DNA of 43,205 nt. Source: Phycisphaerae bacterium. Its GTDB lineage: Bacteria > Planctomycetota > Phycisphaerae > Sedimentisphaerales > Anaerobacaceae. The position numbers were made by a program, and so were the translations under genes. Position 1 is the first letter of the stretch. Every line of letters begins with the position of its first letter. Below, piece after piece: positions 1 through 9,088 of this stretch. Location of the stretch: the NCBI GenBank assembly GCA_026386805.1, contig JAPLMX010000216.1:1-43205 (forward strand), in the 5' to 3' direction. The notes beneath the pieces were generated by a model that was not told the origin of the DNA, searched no databases, and saw only the letters and a list, made by a program, of their open reading frames with translations.

Positions 1-2
1 AC

Positions 3-110
3 AACCTCGGGGAGGTGGGGCAAGCGGTGGAGGATGGCATGGAGCGTGTGCAACAGAACGGACAACTCCTGTTCGGGTTCTTGGAGCACACCGGTCTTTT
101 TTTTGAGTGA
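3..110 (+). CDS. 3' end of unidentified gene, probably transposase (partial)
   Basis: An open frame enters from the left edge and stops at TGA 108-110, giving 35 C-terminal residues that include the stretch GMERVQQNGQLLFGFLEHTG. The same 3' end occurs inverted at the right edge (complement 43100-43205), so the gene is multicopy. A multicopy gene followed by a short non-coding tail that ends where the two copies stop matching is what the end of an insertion sequence looks like. The transposase identity is inferred from copy number and context, not from a recognised domain. Confidence 0.45.
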   Translation, partial: NLGEVGQAVEDGMERVQQNGQLLFGFLEHTGLFFE

Positions 111-141
111 CTTGTCACTGTATTATGCGAAATTCAGTAGG
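5..141. repeat. 137-bp exact inverted repeat, left copy (likely IS end)
   Basis: Bases 5-141 are the exact reverse complement of 43069-43205, as read base by base; identity stops at 142 versus 43068. The repeat holds the 3' end of an ORF, an eight-T run (97-104) and a small palindrome, AGTGAC-TT-GTCACT, at 106-119. It probably marks the end of an insertion sequence whose copies broke the assembly at both ends of the contig. Confidence 0.85.
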
Positions 142-178
142 TGACCAATGATGAACCATCACTAGTCAATTAGGCTTC

Positions 179-3100
179 TCAAGAGCATCCCATCGAGTTG
201 CCGCAGTTGAAGCATTTGTAGCAGGTACCGTTGCGGACGGTGATCGAGCCACAGATGTCGCAAGCAGGGGCGTCGTCGCCGAAGTGCTCGAACTGGGCGT
301 TGAACTGCTGCATAACGGCGGCCTCGGCCTGTTGAGCCTCGTCCGTCTGGCCGGCCGGGGTTGTGACCAAGGTCCCGACCCTGCTCGGCCGGCCGATGAG
401 CCGGTCCAAGTGGAGCAAGCTCGTTGCTTTGGCGGAGGAAGGGGTCTCCTGGGGCTTGGGATCTTCTGCTTTGGTCGTCTTTTTGCCGTTGCCTCCGGCG
501 GCCTTGACTTCCGCAATCTTGTGCGCGAGGTCCTTCGTCTTTTCGACAAGCTCCCGGGCGGTTGCAGCGGTCTTATTGCCCGTTGTGGTCACCGGCGTGC
601 GGTTGGGCACGTTCCTGTCGGCGTAGCCGGGCATGAACTGGCACCCGAGCCAGCAGAAGATGTAGTCGATCAGGCTCTTGGCGAACGGGATATCCCGGTT
701 GGAGGTCATGCCGGAAGGCTCGAACCGGGCGTGCCGGAACTTGTCCACCAGCGTGATCAGCGGCACGCCGTACTGAAGAGCCATCGACGTGCACGTGCCT
801 ATGACATCCATGAGGCCCCCGACGGTGCTGCCCTCCTTGGCCATGGTGATGAATAGCTCACCAGGCTGCCCATCCTCATATAGCCCCACCGTCAGGTAGC
901 CTTCATGGCCTGCAACAGAGAATTTGTGCGTGATGCTGTGCCGGGTGTCCGGCAGTCTCTTTCTAAAGGGCCGGGCCGGCATCGGGGCCTCGGCGCTGGT
1001 TTTGGCTTTTTCTTCCTTGTGCTTGTCTGTGGAGACGGGCTGGAGCCGCTTGGAGCCGTCGCGGTAGATGGCGACGGCCTTAAGACCGAGCTTCCAACCC
1101 TCCATGTAGGCCGCCATGATCTCTTCGGCGGTGCTCTCCTTAGGCATGTTGATCGTCTTGCTGATCGCCCCGGAGATAAACGGCTGCACGGCGGCCATCA
1201 TCCTCAGATGCGCCATATAATGGATGAACCGCTTGCCGTTCTTGGGCTTGAACGCACAATCGAACACGGGCAGGTGGTCCGCATGAAGCTTCGGCCCCCC
1301 CTCGATGGTCTCACGCTCGTCGATATAGTCGCAGGTGGCCTTGATATCCTCCGGGGCGTAGCCCAGCCGTTCGAGGGCCATGGGAACGGTCTTATTCACG
1401 AGCTTGAGCATGCCGCCGCCCGCCAGCAGCTTATACTTGACCAGGGCGATATCCGGCTCGACCCCGGTCGTATCGCAGTCCATCATGAAACCGATCGTGC
1501 CGGTTGGCGCCAGAACGGTGGTCTGGGCATTGCGGAAGCCCGCCTTCGTGCCGGTATCCACCGCCTCGTCCCACGCATCCTTGGCGGCGTTTCGCAGGTA
1601 GTCCGGGCAATGCGTCTCCGGCAGGTTGCATGCGTGCTGACGGTGCATGTTGATCACCTTCAGCATCGAGTCTTTGTTGTTCCCGAACTCCTCGAACGGG
1701 CCTTTCAATTGGGCGATTTCCGCACTGGCGGCATAGGCCGTGCCCGTCATGATGGCGCTAACGGCCGAGGCCAGCGTCCGGGCCTGGTCGGAGTCGTAGG
1801 GCAGGGCCAGACTCATAATCAGCGAGCCGAGGTTGGCATAGCCCAGCCCGAGCGCCCGGAAGCGGTGGCTGTTGATCGTAATGGCTTTGTCGGGGTAGCT
1901 GCCGTTGTCGACCAGGATTTCCTGGGCAATGATGAAGAGCCGGACCGCTTTCTTGAACGCCTGGACGTCGAAAGCCCCGTCCTCCTTGCGGAATTTCATC
2001 AGGTTCAAAGAGGCCAGGTTGCAGGCCGAGTCATCGACGAACATGTACTCGCTGCACGGATTGGAGGCATTGATCGGCCCAGAGTTGGGGCAGGTATGCC
2101 AATGGTTGATCGTGCTGTGGTACTGGAGGCCGGGGTCTCCGCAGATTCGCGTCCCCTCGGCGATCAGTTGCATCAGCTCGCGGGCCGAGTGTTCGCCCAT
2201 CTTCTGGCCCGTCGTTACCGCATGGGTGACCCACTTGTCATCCTTCTCCACGGCCTGCATGAACTCGTCCGTCACGCGGACCGAGAGGTTGGAGTTTTGG
2301 AACATCACGCTGTCGTAGGCTTCGCTGTTGTGATCGCCGCTGTAGCCCGCCTCGATGAGCGCCCAGGCTTTTTTCTCCTCGACCGTCTTGCAGGTGATGA
2401 ACTCCCTGATGTCGGGGTGGCCGATCTTGAGCGACTGCATCTTGGCGGCCCGGCGGGTCTTGCCGCCGGACTTGATGACGGCCGCGATCTGGTCGTACAC
2501 CCGCATAAAGCTCAAGGGGCCGGACGGCTTGCCGCCGCCGGCGAGCTTCTCTTTGCTGCTTCGGAGCGTGGAAAGGTCGGTTCCCGTCCCGGAGCCGTGC
2601 TTGAACAGCATCGCCTCGCTGGCGGCCAGCCGCATGATGTCTTCCATCGAGTCTTTGACCGACTGGATGAAGCACGCGGAGGACTGGGGGTATTCGTAGC
2701 TGTTCTGGCAGGGCACCGCCGCCTTCTCCTGCGGATCCCAGCGGTAGTTGTGCTTGCCGCCTGCGATGCCGTAGACATCGTAAAGCCCGACGTTGAACCA
2801 GACCGGCGAATTGAACGACCCGTACTGGTTCACGCACAGCCAGGTCAGCTCGTTGTAGAAGACCTCCGCCTGCTGCTGGGTGGCGAAGTACCCATCCTTC
2901 AAACCCCGGTCCGCAATGGTCTTACAGACGCGATGCACGAGCTGCTTGACGGAGCGCTCCCGCTGGCCGCCCTCAAGATCACCGTAGAAATACTTGCTCG
3001 CCACGACCTTCGTGGCCAACTGGCTCCAACTGACCGGGACCTCGATGTTGTCCTGCTCGAAGACCGCCTCGCCGCTGTCGCTGGCGATCTTGGCGGACCG

Positions 3101-3253
3101 AGTCTCCCATTCGAGCTGCTCGAACGGATGCGTCCCCGGCGTGGAGAAAAAGTGTTCCACCGTCAACCCTCTCCTGTTCTCTTCTGGCAGGACCGGCTTG
3201 GCCTGCACACCTTCCGTTTTGAAGGGATTCTCTGGGTCGAACTTATATGACAT
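179..3253 (-). CDS. nrdJ: Adenosylcobalamin-dependent ribonucleoside-diphosphate reductase (class II)
   Basis: Reduces ribonucleotides to deoxyribonucleotides using an adenosylcobalamin-generated thiyl radical; cytoplasmic, oxygen-independent. The 1024-residue product matches the long B12-dependent NrdJ form. The first redox cysteine lies in SSACFIQS near residue 193, the N-P-C-S-E active-site motif near 397-401, SACNLASLNL just after it, and PTGTIGFMMDCDTTGVEP near 580-597. The C terminus (about 997-1024) carries CDICG...CYKCFNCGNSMGC, the cysteine-rich tail thought to re-reduce the active site or bind zinc. The ATG at 3251-3253 has a GGAGG site 6-7 bases upstream. It is a single-gene unit with no class I or III reductase subunits nearby. 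No cobalamin riboswitch could be recognised in the upstream 200 bases. Confidence 0.95.
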   Translation of the reverse strand: MSYKFDPENPFKTEGVQAKPVLPEENRRGLTVEHFFSTPGTHPFEQLEWETRSAKIASDSGEAVFEQDNIEVPVSWSQLATKVVASKYFYGDLEGGQRERSVKQLVHRVCKTIADRGLKDGYFATQQQAEVFYNELTWLCVNQYGSFNSPVWFNVGLYDVYGIAGGKHNYRWDPQEKAAVPCQNSYEYPQSSACFIQSVKDSMEDIMRLAASEAMLFKHGSGTGTDLSTLRSSKEKLAGGGKPSGPLSFMRVYDQIAAVIKSGGKTRRAAKMQSLKIGHPDIREFITCKTVEEKKAWALIEAGYSGDHNSEAYDSVMFQNSNLSVRVTDEFMQAVEKDDKWVTHAVTTGQKMGEHSARELMQLIAEGTRICGDPGLQYHSTINHWHTCPNSGPINASNPCSEYMFVDDSACNLASLNLMKFRKEDGAFDVQAFKKAVRLFIIAQEILVDNGSYPDKAITINSHRFRALGLGYANLGSLIMSLALPYDSDQARTLASAVSAIMTGTAYAASAEIAQLKGPFEEFGNNKDSMLKVINMHRQHACNLPETHCPDYLRNAAKDAWDEAVDTGTKAGFRNAQTTVLAPTGTIGFMMDCDTTGVEPDIALVKYKLLAGGGMLKLVNKTVPMALERLGYAPEDIKATCDYIDERETIEGGPKLHADHLPVFDCAFKPKNGKRFIHYMAHLRMMAAVQPFISGAISKTINMPKESTAEEIMAAYMEGWKLGLKAVAIYRDGSKRLQPVSTDKHKEEKAKTSAEAPMPARPFRKRLPDTRHSITHKFSVAGHEGYLTVGLYEDGQPGELFITMAKEGSTVGGLMDVIGTCTSMALQYGVPLITLVDKFRHARFEPSGMTSNRDIPFAKSLIDYIFCWLGCQFMPGYADRNVPNRTPVTTTGNKTAATARELVEKTKDLAHKIAEVKAAGGNGKKTTKAEDPKPQETPSSAKATSLLHLDRLIGRPSRVGTLVTTPAGQTDEAQQAEAAVMQQFNAQFEHFGDDAPACDICGSITVRNGTCYKCFNCGNSMGCS

Positions 3254-3671
3254 TACGCGCCTCCATGCTGCGAAACTGAGACTACACTATATATTGTATG
3301 GGATGACTGGGTCGTCGCCAGATATTGTTGCTAACCTTTGAAAACATGTATCGGCAGATTACTTCGAGCTTGATAAAGTGTAAAGACCAAAAAGCCAGAA
3401 ATCTGAGTGCTTGGCCGGCGGTTTTTCCCTTAGTCCTTGAGACAACTGGATCTACGCGATGCAATTTTTTTTCATCGGCGATGTCGAGGTTGAGAGCCTA
3501 CGATTCGAGGCCGGATTCCAGGCCCACAGAATAATGACGGAGCTTCCATTGCCCTGGCTTAGTCGCACGGGTAGAATACAGTCGTCGGGTGGGGAACACT
3601 CTAGCCCGGCCGGGCATCTTGTGGTAAGCGGCGTAAGCATTCTCTTCGCGAAAAGAAGGAGGATCGTGGCC
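3254..3671. other. Divergent intergenic region nrdJ / pseudopilin (418 bp)
   Basis: The nrdJ-proximal part (3280-3390) is AT-rich for this genome, and a TATAGT-like -10 for nrdJ lies on the minus strand near 3287-3292, without a convincing -35. The pseudopilin-proximal part holds a candidate plus-strand promoter at 3549-3577 and a strong AAGGAGG ribosome site at 3656-3662. An open frame of 71 codons extends upstream of the pilin ATG, but nothing in it looks coding. No RNA gene or riboswitch is recognised. Confidence 0.5.
3549..3577 (+). promoter_or_regulatory. Candidate sigma-70 type promoter of the pseudopilin gene
   Basis: TTGCCC (3549-3554), a 17-base spacer and TAGAAT (3572-3577), 4/6 and 5/6 matches to consensus. 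It sits about 95 bases upstream of the ATG at 3672. Prediction from pattern only. Confidence 0.35.
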
Positions 3672-4475
3672 ATGCGTACACAGAAAGCCTTCACCCTCAT
3701 TGAACTCCTCGTCGTCATCGCGATCATCGCCATCCTTATGGCCGTTCTGATGCCGGCGTTGAAACGGGCCCGCGAGGGAGGTAAACGGGCCTCGTGCCTG
3801 AGCAACCTCAAGCAATTGACCCTGGCTTGGAGCATGTACGCCGACGAGAACGACGACAGGCTCGTCAACGGGGCCACCGGCTTCAGCAACTACTCCGGTG
3901 GGGACTGGGCTACCCATGCAAACGAGCTTGCCTGGATCGATGGATTCCACCCGGACCCGGCTGACTGGGATGCCCAGATACAGGACATCAAGCGCGGCGC
4001 CCTGTGGCCGTACTTGAGAAATGAGAAGATCTATGCCTGCCCGACGGGGCGGCGGGGACAAGCTCTGACGTACTCGATCATGTTCTCCATGAACGCTGTC
4101 TGCCATACCGAGGTCCATGGTGTGCAAGGCGCCCATGTCAAGAAGAGAAGCGAGATCAAGCCGGCGGTCGGCCTGAGGCTCGTGTTTATCGACGAAGGCT
4201 ATATGACCTCAGACGCCTATGCCGTCAATTATAGCAAGGAGATGTGGTGGGATAATCCCCCGGTCCGCCACGGTGATGGAGCGACCTTGTCTTTTGCCGA
4301 TGGACACGTGGACTATTGGAAGTGGAAGGGCATCGATACCATCAAGTCCGCCCGGGACTACGAGAACAAGGACCCCGGCGTCAACTGGTCGCCGACCACC
4401 GATGATGGCTACCAGGATCTATACGCCATGCAGAAGGGGTGTTGGGGCAAGCTGGGGTACACGCCGACCCATTGA
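3672..4475 (+). CDS. Type IV pilin-like (pseudopilin) protein with H-X9-DG domain
   Basis: A 267-residue prepilin-like protein. The N terminus reads [20 protein letters not shown]: a short basic leader, a prepilin-peptidase site before FTLIE (Ala rather than the usual Gly at -1) and one hydrophobic helix. The C-terminal part has [19 protein letters not shown], the prepilin-associated H-X9-DG signature that is strongly expanded in Planctomycetes. ATG 3672 is chosen because AAGGAGG lies nine bases upstream and it gives a normal leader. The protein should be membrane-anchored, then processed and assembled or displayed on the periplasmic side. No secretion genes are adjacent, so its specific partner is unknown. 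A perfect palindrome follows the stop codon by ten bases. Confidence 0.85.
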   Translation: MRTQKAFTLIELLVVIAIIAILMAVLMPALKRAREGGKRASCLSNLKQLTLAWSMYADENDDRLVNGATGFSNYSGGDWATHANELAWIDGFHPDPADWDAQIQDIKRGALWPYLRNEKIYACPTGRRGQALTYSIMFSMNAVCHTEVHGVQGAHVKKRSEIKPAVGLRLVFIDEGYMTSDAYAVNYSKEMWWDNPPVRHGDGATLSFADGHVDYWKWKGIDTIKSARDYENKDPGVNWSPTTDDGYQDLYAMQKGCWGKLGYTPTH

Positions 4476-4484
4476 GGTCTGATC

Positions 4485-4512
4485 TGTAGGATGGGCTAAA
4501 GCCCATCCTACA
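4485..4512. repeat. Palindromic repeat (GTAGGATGGGCT family), single unit
   Basis: A perfect palindrome with 13-base arms around AA (left arm TGTAGGATGGGCT). The same core recurs at 9089-9165 and, as a variant, at 13290-13310. It starts ten bases after the pseudopilin stop and could fold as an RNA hairpin, but no T-run follows, so a terminator role is uncertain. Confidence 0.8.
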
Positions 4513-4570
4513 AATCTGCGTACTTGGCGGTTGGGAACGGCCGAGCACCGGTCGTGGGTCTGCCGTTGGG

Positions 4571-4739
4571 AGAATTGGCTTTGTTTTCCCGCACCGCTTT
4601 TCTCGCTCACCTCCTCATAGCACTTTTTCTTCCAAGCGCTTACTGCTCAGCGTGCCCCGCGCAAATTGGCTTTGTTTTGCACATCGGCCTGGGTGGGGCT
4701 CCCGACTCCCGGCGGCCGCCCAAAGCTGGCGGCTTACCG
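4571..4739 (+). repeat. Composite dispersed repeat R, copy A
   Basis: About 170 bases, clearly similar to the reverse complement of 19182-19363. Each copy has two AATTGGCTTTG cores, here at 4572 and 4663 (about 91 bases apart), separated by an alignable TTCTTCCAAGCGCTTAC-like segment and followed by GGCTCCCG and GGCTTACCG segments. The same core occurs three times at 42888-43045. The TTACCG end supplies the TAA stop codon (4734-4736) of the hydrolase gene on the opposite strand, so this copy appears to cut that gene short. Confidence 0.8.
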
Positions 4740-7116
4740 ATTGGGGATGGTCCGGGCACCGACCCTAGCCCGCAGACCGATCAGATCGTCCACGAAGGCA
4801 TACTCCTTCTGGACCTGGTCCCACGGCCTGCTATCGGGCTGAATGCCGCCGGGACCGTTGACCCAGGTGGCGGGCCGGGGCAGATAGGCTTCCCGCCGCT
4901 TGCCGATGCCCATCTCCGGCCCACCGTCGAGCTTGGCGAAGAGCTTCGCGACGGGCTCGGCCACCTCGCTGCCAAACTCCGTCTTGGCCCAATCGACGTA
5001 GAAATCCTCTGCGGGCAGGTCCCGCGGTCGATTGTCGACGTTCGATTGCGGCAGGTCAGCCTCATAGCCCTCGACGGCCGAACCACCGCAGTTGATCTTG
5101 CGTGTGACGCCTGGCCCCTGCACGACGAAGGCCGCGATACAGGGGAACTCCACGATACCGTCGAACTGGATCTCGAGGATGCCGTTGGAGACCTCGATCC
5201 CTGGGAAGGTGTAATCCAGCGCCCGATTCTTGCCGACCGCAGCGAAAACATCCAGCTTGTCGATCACCCTGTGGCCCTGGAGCGTCACGCCGAAGACTCG
5301 CTTGCCGGCCTCGCCGTAGTGAGGCTCGCAGAATTGCAGCCGGACCAGGTACGCACCATTGGGCACCTTGAGGCGATACGCCTTCATATCGTACGTGACC
5401 GTCTGATACAAGCTGCCGTGCTCGGTGTCGGCGATGGCATTGTTGGGGAAGGCGGACACGTTGCCGCCCTCCCGGCCCTCGGCGGTCTTCGGGTCGGGGA
5501 TGACGATCTCCTTGCCCAAGTACGGATTCCAGGGCTTCTGGTCCCAGGCCGCTTTGGCCAGGGCCGAGACGTTCGGGCCGAGGATTCGCGTCCGCCAGTG
5601 AATACCGAGCAGGCCCGTACAACCATAGGCCAGGGCGTCGGCGGCGTCCCGCCTCATCCGGCCCACCCAAAGCTGCGGGATGAGCAACCCCGGGTCGTCC
5701 TCCAGCCACGGAATCGCCCACTGGGGCCGGCCCTCGACGCGGGCAAAGCCCGTCTCGACCGGGGCAAAACCGACGTTGCGATTGATGCAGCTCATCGGCA
5801 TCGCTTTGGGCAGGATGTTGTCGAACAGCGCCCTGTCTTTCGGCGGCCCCAGCACCCAGCCGCACGTGGCGAGAATGAACGGCGATTTGACATTCTTTGC
5901 CGCCTCGATGGCCGCCTTGAGATCGTCGATCGTGGCTTGGACCTCCCGGTCCTTGGGATTGCCCCAGGTCCACGATTCCGGCGTCCAGAACCAGTAGTAG
6001 TCGAGCGGATAAGCGTTTGCGATTCGTTGGGACATGCCCTCATACAGCTCGCGAACAACGGCAAGATCGTTCGGGTCCTTGCCCTCGCTCCTGATCCGCT
6101 GCTTGACAACGTCGGGGATAATCAGCGGCGTCTCCGTGCCGACGCACGTCTGAATGCCGAGGCTGTGGGCCAACCCAAAGGCTTCTTTGAGCATCTGGCC
6201 CGTCCGGTTGAAGACTGTGTTCCTGTCTTCGGGCGTTTTGGGCACGGGCATCGCTCCAAACATCACCTCCGGGCCGTAGTCATCACGCTCGAACAGTTGA
6301 GCCGTGCCGAAGGAGAACTCGCTCGTCTTCTTGGCCGCGTAACCCCAGTTGCCCCGCAGCGTGTTCATGTAGCTCGAAGGCGAGCTGAGCCGAACCGTGC
6401 CGTCCGGATTGACATCGTCCTTCAGGCCAATCCAGACCGTCGGCTCCGGTCCCACGCCGCCCTGCGGATACGTGTGCAGGCCGATGAAATTCATTCGCAG
6501 CTTGGGGAGTTGGGCGATGATCGCATGGTAGTCATCGGTATTCCACCAGTCCGGCCCCTCCGGAAAATCGTGGAACGGCTGGATGCCCCGCGTCTGGAAC
6601 AGCGGCTCGCCCCGCTCGTCGAGCGTCGGCAGCGATAGAGTCATCTTCTCATCAGGCACCACGTCGCCGTGGAGGTAGAAGCGAACGCCCCAGTGCTCGG
6701 CCAGCCGATAGGCCGCGTAGAGCGTGCCGACCGGATCGCCGCCCACAACCAAGAGCACGGATTCGCCGCCCGAGGGAACGGTCTTCAATAGATATTGCTG
6801 AGGTTGCAGCGACTTCACAGAGTCCACGAGTTGTGCGTCGCCCTTGATAATAGCACTGATGACCGGCTGATCCTTGTGCCCGATGATGATGCTCCGGCCC
6901 GAGGGCCGCTTGCTACTTGCGGAAACGATGGGAACAAGCTGGCCCGTCCGCAGGTAGAGATAGCGTCGAATCTCCCGGGCGGCCAACCGCTCCGGGGGGC
7001 GCGGCCTTCTGCGGCTCGACGATCGTCATCGACTCGCCGGCCGAGTGGGCGATGGAATCGAGAAGTCCGGAGGTCAAGATCAGAAAGGACAGAAGTGAAA
7101 GGCATCTGCGGACCAT
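4734..7116 (-). pseudogene. Glycoside-hydrolase-like exported protein with malectin domain; frameshifted and 3'-truncated
   Basis: A secreted carbohydrate-active protein, probably acting on uronic-acid-rich polysaccharide (inference). The start is ATG at 7114-7116 with GAGGGGAG upstream and a signal peptide (MVRRCLSLLSFLILTSGLL). The frame changes at a six-base C run (plus-strand G 6994-6999): with five Cs the reading becomes APPERLAAREIRRYLYLRTG, the usual start of a GH67/GH20-type zincin-like N-terminal domain. That domain runs on through YLLKTVPSGG and VGGDPVGTLYAAYRLAEHWGVRFYLHGD. A central catalytic-like region (TRGIQPFHDFPEGPDWWNTDDY, then WFWTPESWTWG) and a malectin-like domain (YRLKVPNGAYLVRLQFCEPHYG...IEFPCIAAFVVQG-like) follow. 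The last codons and stop lie in repeat R copy A. The missing C terminus probably lies at 19367-20080. Exact GH family is not assigned. Confidence 0.75.
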
Positions 7117-7203
7117 GATGAACTCCCCTCTGGATTTACTTTTGCGGTTGACGATGGGCCAATCGTCCGCCGAGAATACTAAATCAGAAATGGTAAATAG
7201 TAA

Positions 7204-8742
7204 ATGACCAGGGCGATTTTGGACTGTTATACCGACGAGCCGGCGGGGCTGGGTGTGCCACCCTTTATTGGCGTCTGGCCTCGTTACGTGGCGGGTTTGT
7301 ACCAGGACGAGCCCACCTACCTGACCATCGATGATATCCGCCTGGTCCGCTACGTCGAGTCGGTCCCGAAGGTCACGATCGACCCGCCCGCCGGAAGGAC
7401 TCACATCGAGGTGCTCAACCACACGCGTGAGTACGACGAGATCAAGCGAGTCCTGGCGAACACCGATGAGGTGGTCATCGTCGTAGGCGTGCAGACGCCA
7501 GGAAAATATCTGAGCGCGCGTCCGGGAACGCTACGCGAGGTCAACAAGCTGCTGGGTGTCGCGGGCTTCCAGCCCGCGATTCGAGGGCGGGACGCCCTCG
7601 ACACGAAGGCCGCCCCTCCAGCCCGTAGTCCTTTTCGCAAGGTCCTCACCGGCCCGGTCCTCACCGGCGGCACCCAATTCCGTGGTGGCACCCGGCCCCA
7701 ACTCCCGGAGGCCGGCGATTTCGATGAGTTGCACCCACTCGTGTTCGACACCTATGAGCAGTTGCAGCCGCCCGCTCTCAAGGGCGCTGCTCTGATCGGC
7801 CAAATGCCGCGACTGGCGAATCGGATCGTCGAGATCGAGACCGGCCGGGGCTGCCCACGAGAGAAAGGCTGCTCGTTTTGCACCGAGCCGATCAAGCAAA
7901 CGGTCCTGTGGCGCAGGCCCGAGCTTGTCATCGAGGAAGTGAAAACACTGATGGGCTTCGGCGCCAGGGCGTTCCGATTGGGCAAGCAATCCTGCATCTA
8001 CAGCTACGAGGGAGGCGACCCGCAGAAGCTCGAAACGCTGCTTTCAGGTCTGGCCGCACTCAAACCGACGATCCTGCACATCGACAACGCCAATCCGATG
8101 ATGATCGACGAGCAGCGGACGAAGCTGTTCGTCAAGTATCTGACGCCCGGCAGCACCGCCGCGATGGGGATCGAGTCCTTCGACCCCGAGGTGACCAAAG
8201 CCAACAATCTCAACTGCCCCTACGACATGGCCTTCGAGACAATTCGTCTCGTCAACCGCCTGGGCGGCTTTCGCGGCGAGAACGGCTGTCACGCCCTGCT
8301 GCCGGGCATCAACATCCTGCTCGGCCTGGCCGCTGAAACCCTCGAGACTCTGGACAAGAACTTCGCGGCGCTGAAGCGCATTCTCGACGAGGGCCTGCTC
8401 ATCCGCCGCATCAATATCCGCCGGGTCGTACCTTTCCCGGGGACGCCGCTCTACGAACAGGTCGGCCAGAAGTACCTCCGCCGGAACCAGCGACTCTACA
8501 CGCCTTGGATCGAGAAGATCCGCCAGGAGATCGACATCCCCATGCTGCAGAGGCTCTTTCCCATCGGCACGGTGCTGAAGGACCTGTGCAGTGAAGTCCA
8601 CAACGGCGGCACTACCTTCATGCGACAGATCGGTAGCTATCCCATTCTGGTCGCGGTCTGGGAGCGTCTGCCCTTGAACGAGTTCTTCAACGTCCGCGTC
8701 ACCGGCTACCGCCACCGCAGCCTATTGGCGGAGCGGATTTGA
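7204..8742 (+). CDS. Radical SAM protein, COG1031-like, with in-frame repeat insertion
   Basis: A 512-residue radical SAM enzyme of unknown substrate. The likely cluster ligands are C217, C223 and C226 in GRGCPREKGCSFCTEP, a CX5CX2C spacing rather than the canonical CX3CX2C. This motif and the N terminus (ILDCYTDEPAGLGVPPFI) match what I remember of COG1031, which is mostly archaeal and whose members usually end in a helix-hairpin-helix domain. Here the protein stops after VTGYRHRSLLAERI, about where that domain would begin. Residues 118-145 (GVAGFQPAIRGRDALDTKA...) are encoded by a palindromic repeat also found at 9186-9296. The ATG directly follows an AT-rich GTAAATAGTAA repeat with no Shine-Dalgarno. 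It is divergent from the hydrolase gene, 87 bases away. Confidence 0.75.
   Translation: MTRAILDCYTDEPAGLGVPPFIGVWPRYVAGLYQDEPTYLTIDDIRLVRYVESVPKVTIDPPAGRTHIEVLNHTREYDEIKRVLANTDEVVIVVGVQTPGKYLSARPGTLREVNKLLGVAGFQPAIRGRDALDTKAAPPARSPFRKVLTGPVLTGGTQFRGGTRPQLPEAGDFDELHPLVFDTYEQLQPPALKGAALIGQMPRLANRIVEIETGRGCPREKGCSFCTEPIKQTVLWRRPELVIEEVKTLMGFGARAFRLGKQSCIYSYEGGDPQKLETLLSGLAALKPTILHIDNANPMMIDEQRTKLFVKYLTPGSTAAMGIESFDPEVTKANNLNCPYDMAFETIRLVNRLGGFRGENGCHALLPGINILLGLAAETLETLDKNFAALKRILDEGLLIRRINIRRVVPFPGTPLYEQVGQKYLRRNQRLYTPWIEKIRQEIDIPMLQRLFPIGTVLKDLCSEVHNGGTTFMRQIGSYPILVAVWERLPLNEFFNVRVTGYRHRSLLAERI
7556..7608 (+). repeat. Palindromic repeat inserted in frame in the radical SAM gene
   Basis: Two hairpins, GCGGGCT-TCC-AGCCCGC and GAGGGCG-GGA-CGCCCTC, bounded by GTGTC and GACAC, ending in CCTCGACACGAAG. 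The end matches the right terminal arm (CCTCGCCACGAAG) of the element at 9186-9296 with one mismatch, and both hairpins have counterparts there. It encodes roughly residues 118-135 of the radical SAM protein without breaking the frame. Confidence 0.8.
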
Positions 8743-8772
8743 CCGCGTTCCGTGAAACAGTGATGCCCAGCG

Positions 8773-9069
8773 TTACCCACCGCTTTCCTTTGGCCCTCTC
8801 GGAAGGCCTGCGTCGCGTGCTTCGCCACCCGTGAACAGATTGTGAAACGCGTCATAAATCGGACGCAGCTCGCCAGACACGGAACTCGGCTGGGTTGCTT
8901 CGAGAAGGATGACAGGCAACGCCGTGCCCGTAGCCTGTTCCAGTTTCCCCAGATGCTCGAGTGTGAAGCTGCGCTGCTTCTTGCGGACCCGACTGATGAA
9001 AGACTTGCTCAAGCCCAACAAATCCCCCACCTTCCGCAGCGTGAGTCCTTGCTCCTGCAGATACTTCAC
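8773..9069 (-). CDS. XRE-like helix-turn-helix protein, probably N-terminally trimmed
   Basis: A 98-residue small DNA-binding protein. The visible helix-turn-helix is LTLRKVGDLLGLSKSFISRVRKKQRSFTLEHLGKLEQATG (residues 9-48), followed by a hydrophobic strand PVILLEA and a polar tail. The best available start is GTG at 9067-9069. The frame is open a little further (LSSDIV) but reaches a TGA inside the palindromic repeat that begins at 9089, with no ATG. The natural N terminus may therefore have been lost to the repeat. No ribosome site is visible. Its target is unknown; it lies convergent with the radical SAM gene. Confidence 0.6.
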   Translation of the reverse strand: MKYLQEQGLTLRKVGDLLGLSKSFISRVRKKQRSFTLEHLGKLEQATGTALPVILLEATQPSSVSGELRPIYDAFHNLFTGGEARDAGLPRGPKESGG

Positions 9070-9088
9070 TATGTCTGAAGAAAGTCAC

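Noticed and set aside
905..3250. Plus-strand open frame of 781 codons opposite nrdJ
   Set aside because: It is antisense to an unmistakable ribonucleotide reductase and arises from GC-rich codon use. Its sequence resembles no known protein.
3254..3460. Cobalamin riboswitch upstream of the B12-dependent reductase
   Set aside because: Looked for a B12-box-like element on the minus strand and for the surrounding helices, but none could be recognised.
4524..6638. Plus-strand open frame of about 700 codons opposite the hydrolase
   Set aside because: Antisense shadow; its start lies in repeat R and the composition (Arg, Gly, Asp, Val rich) is typical of reverse-frame translation.
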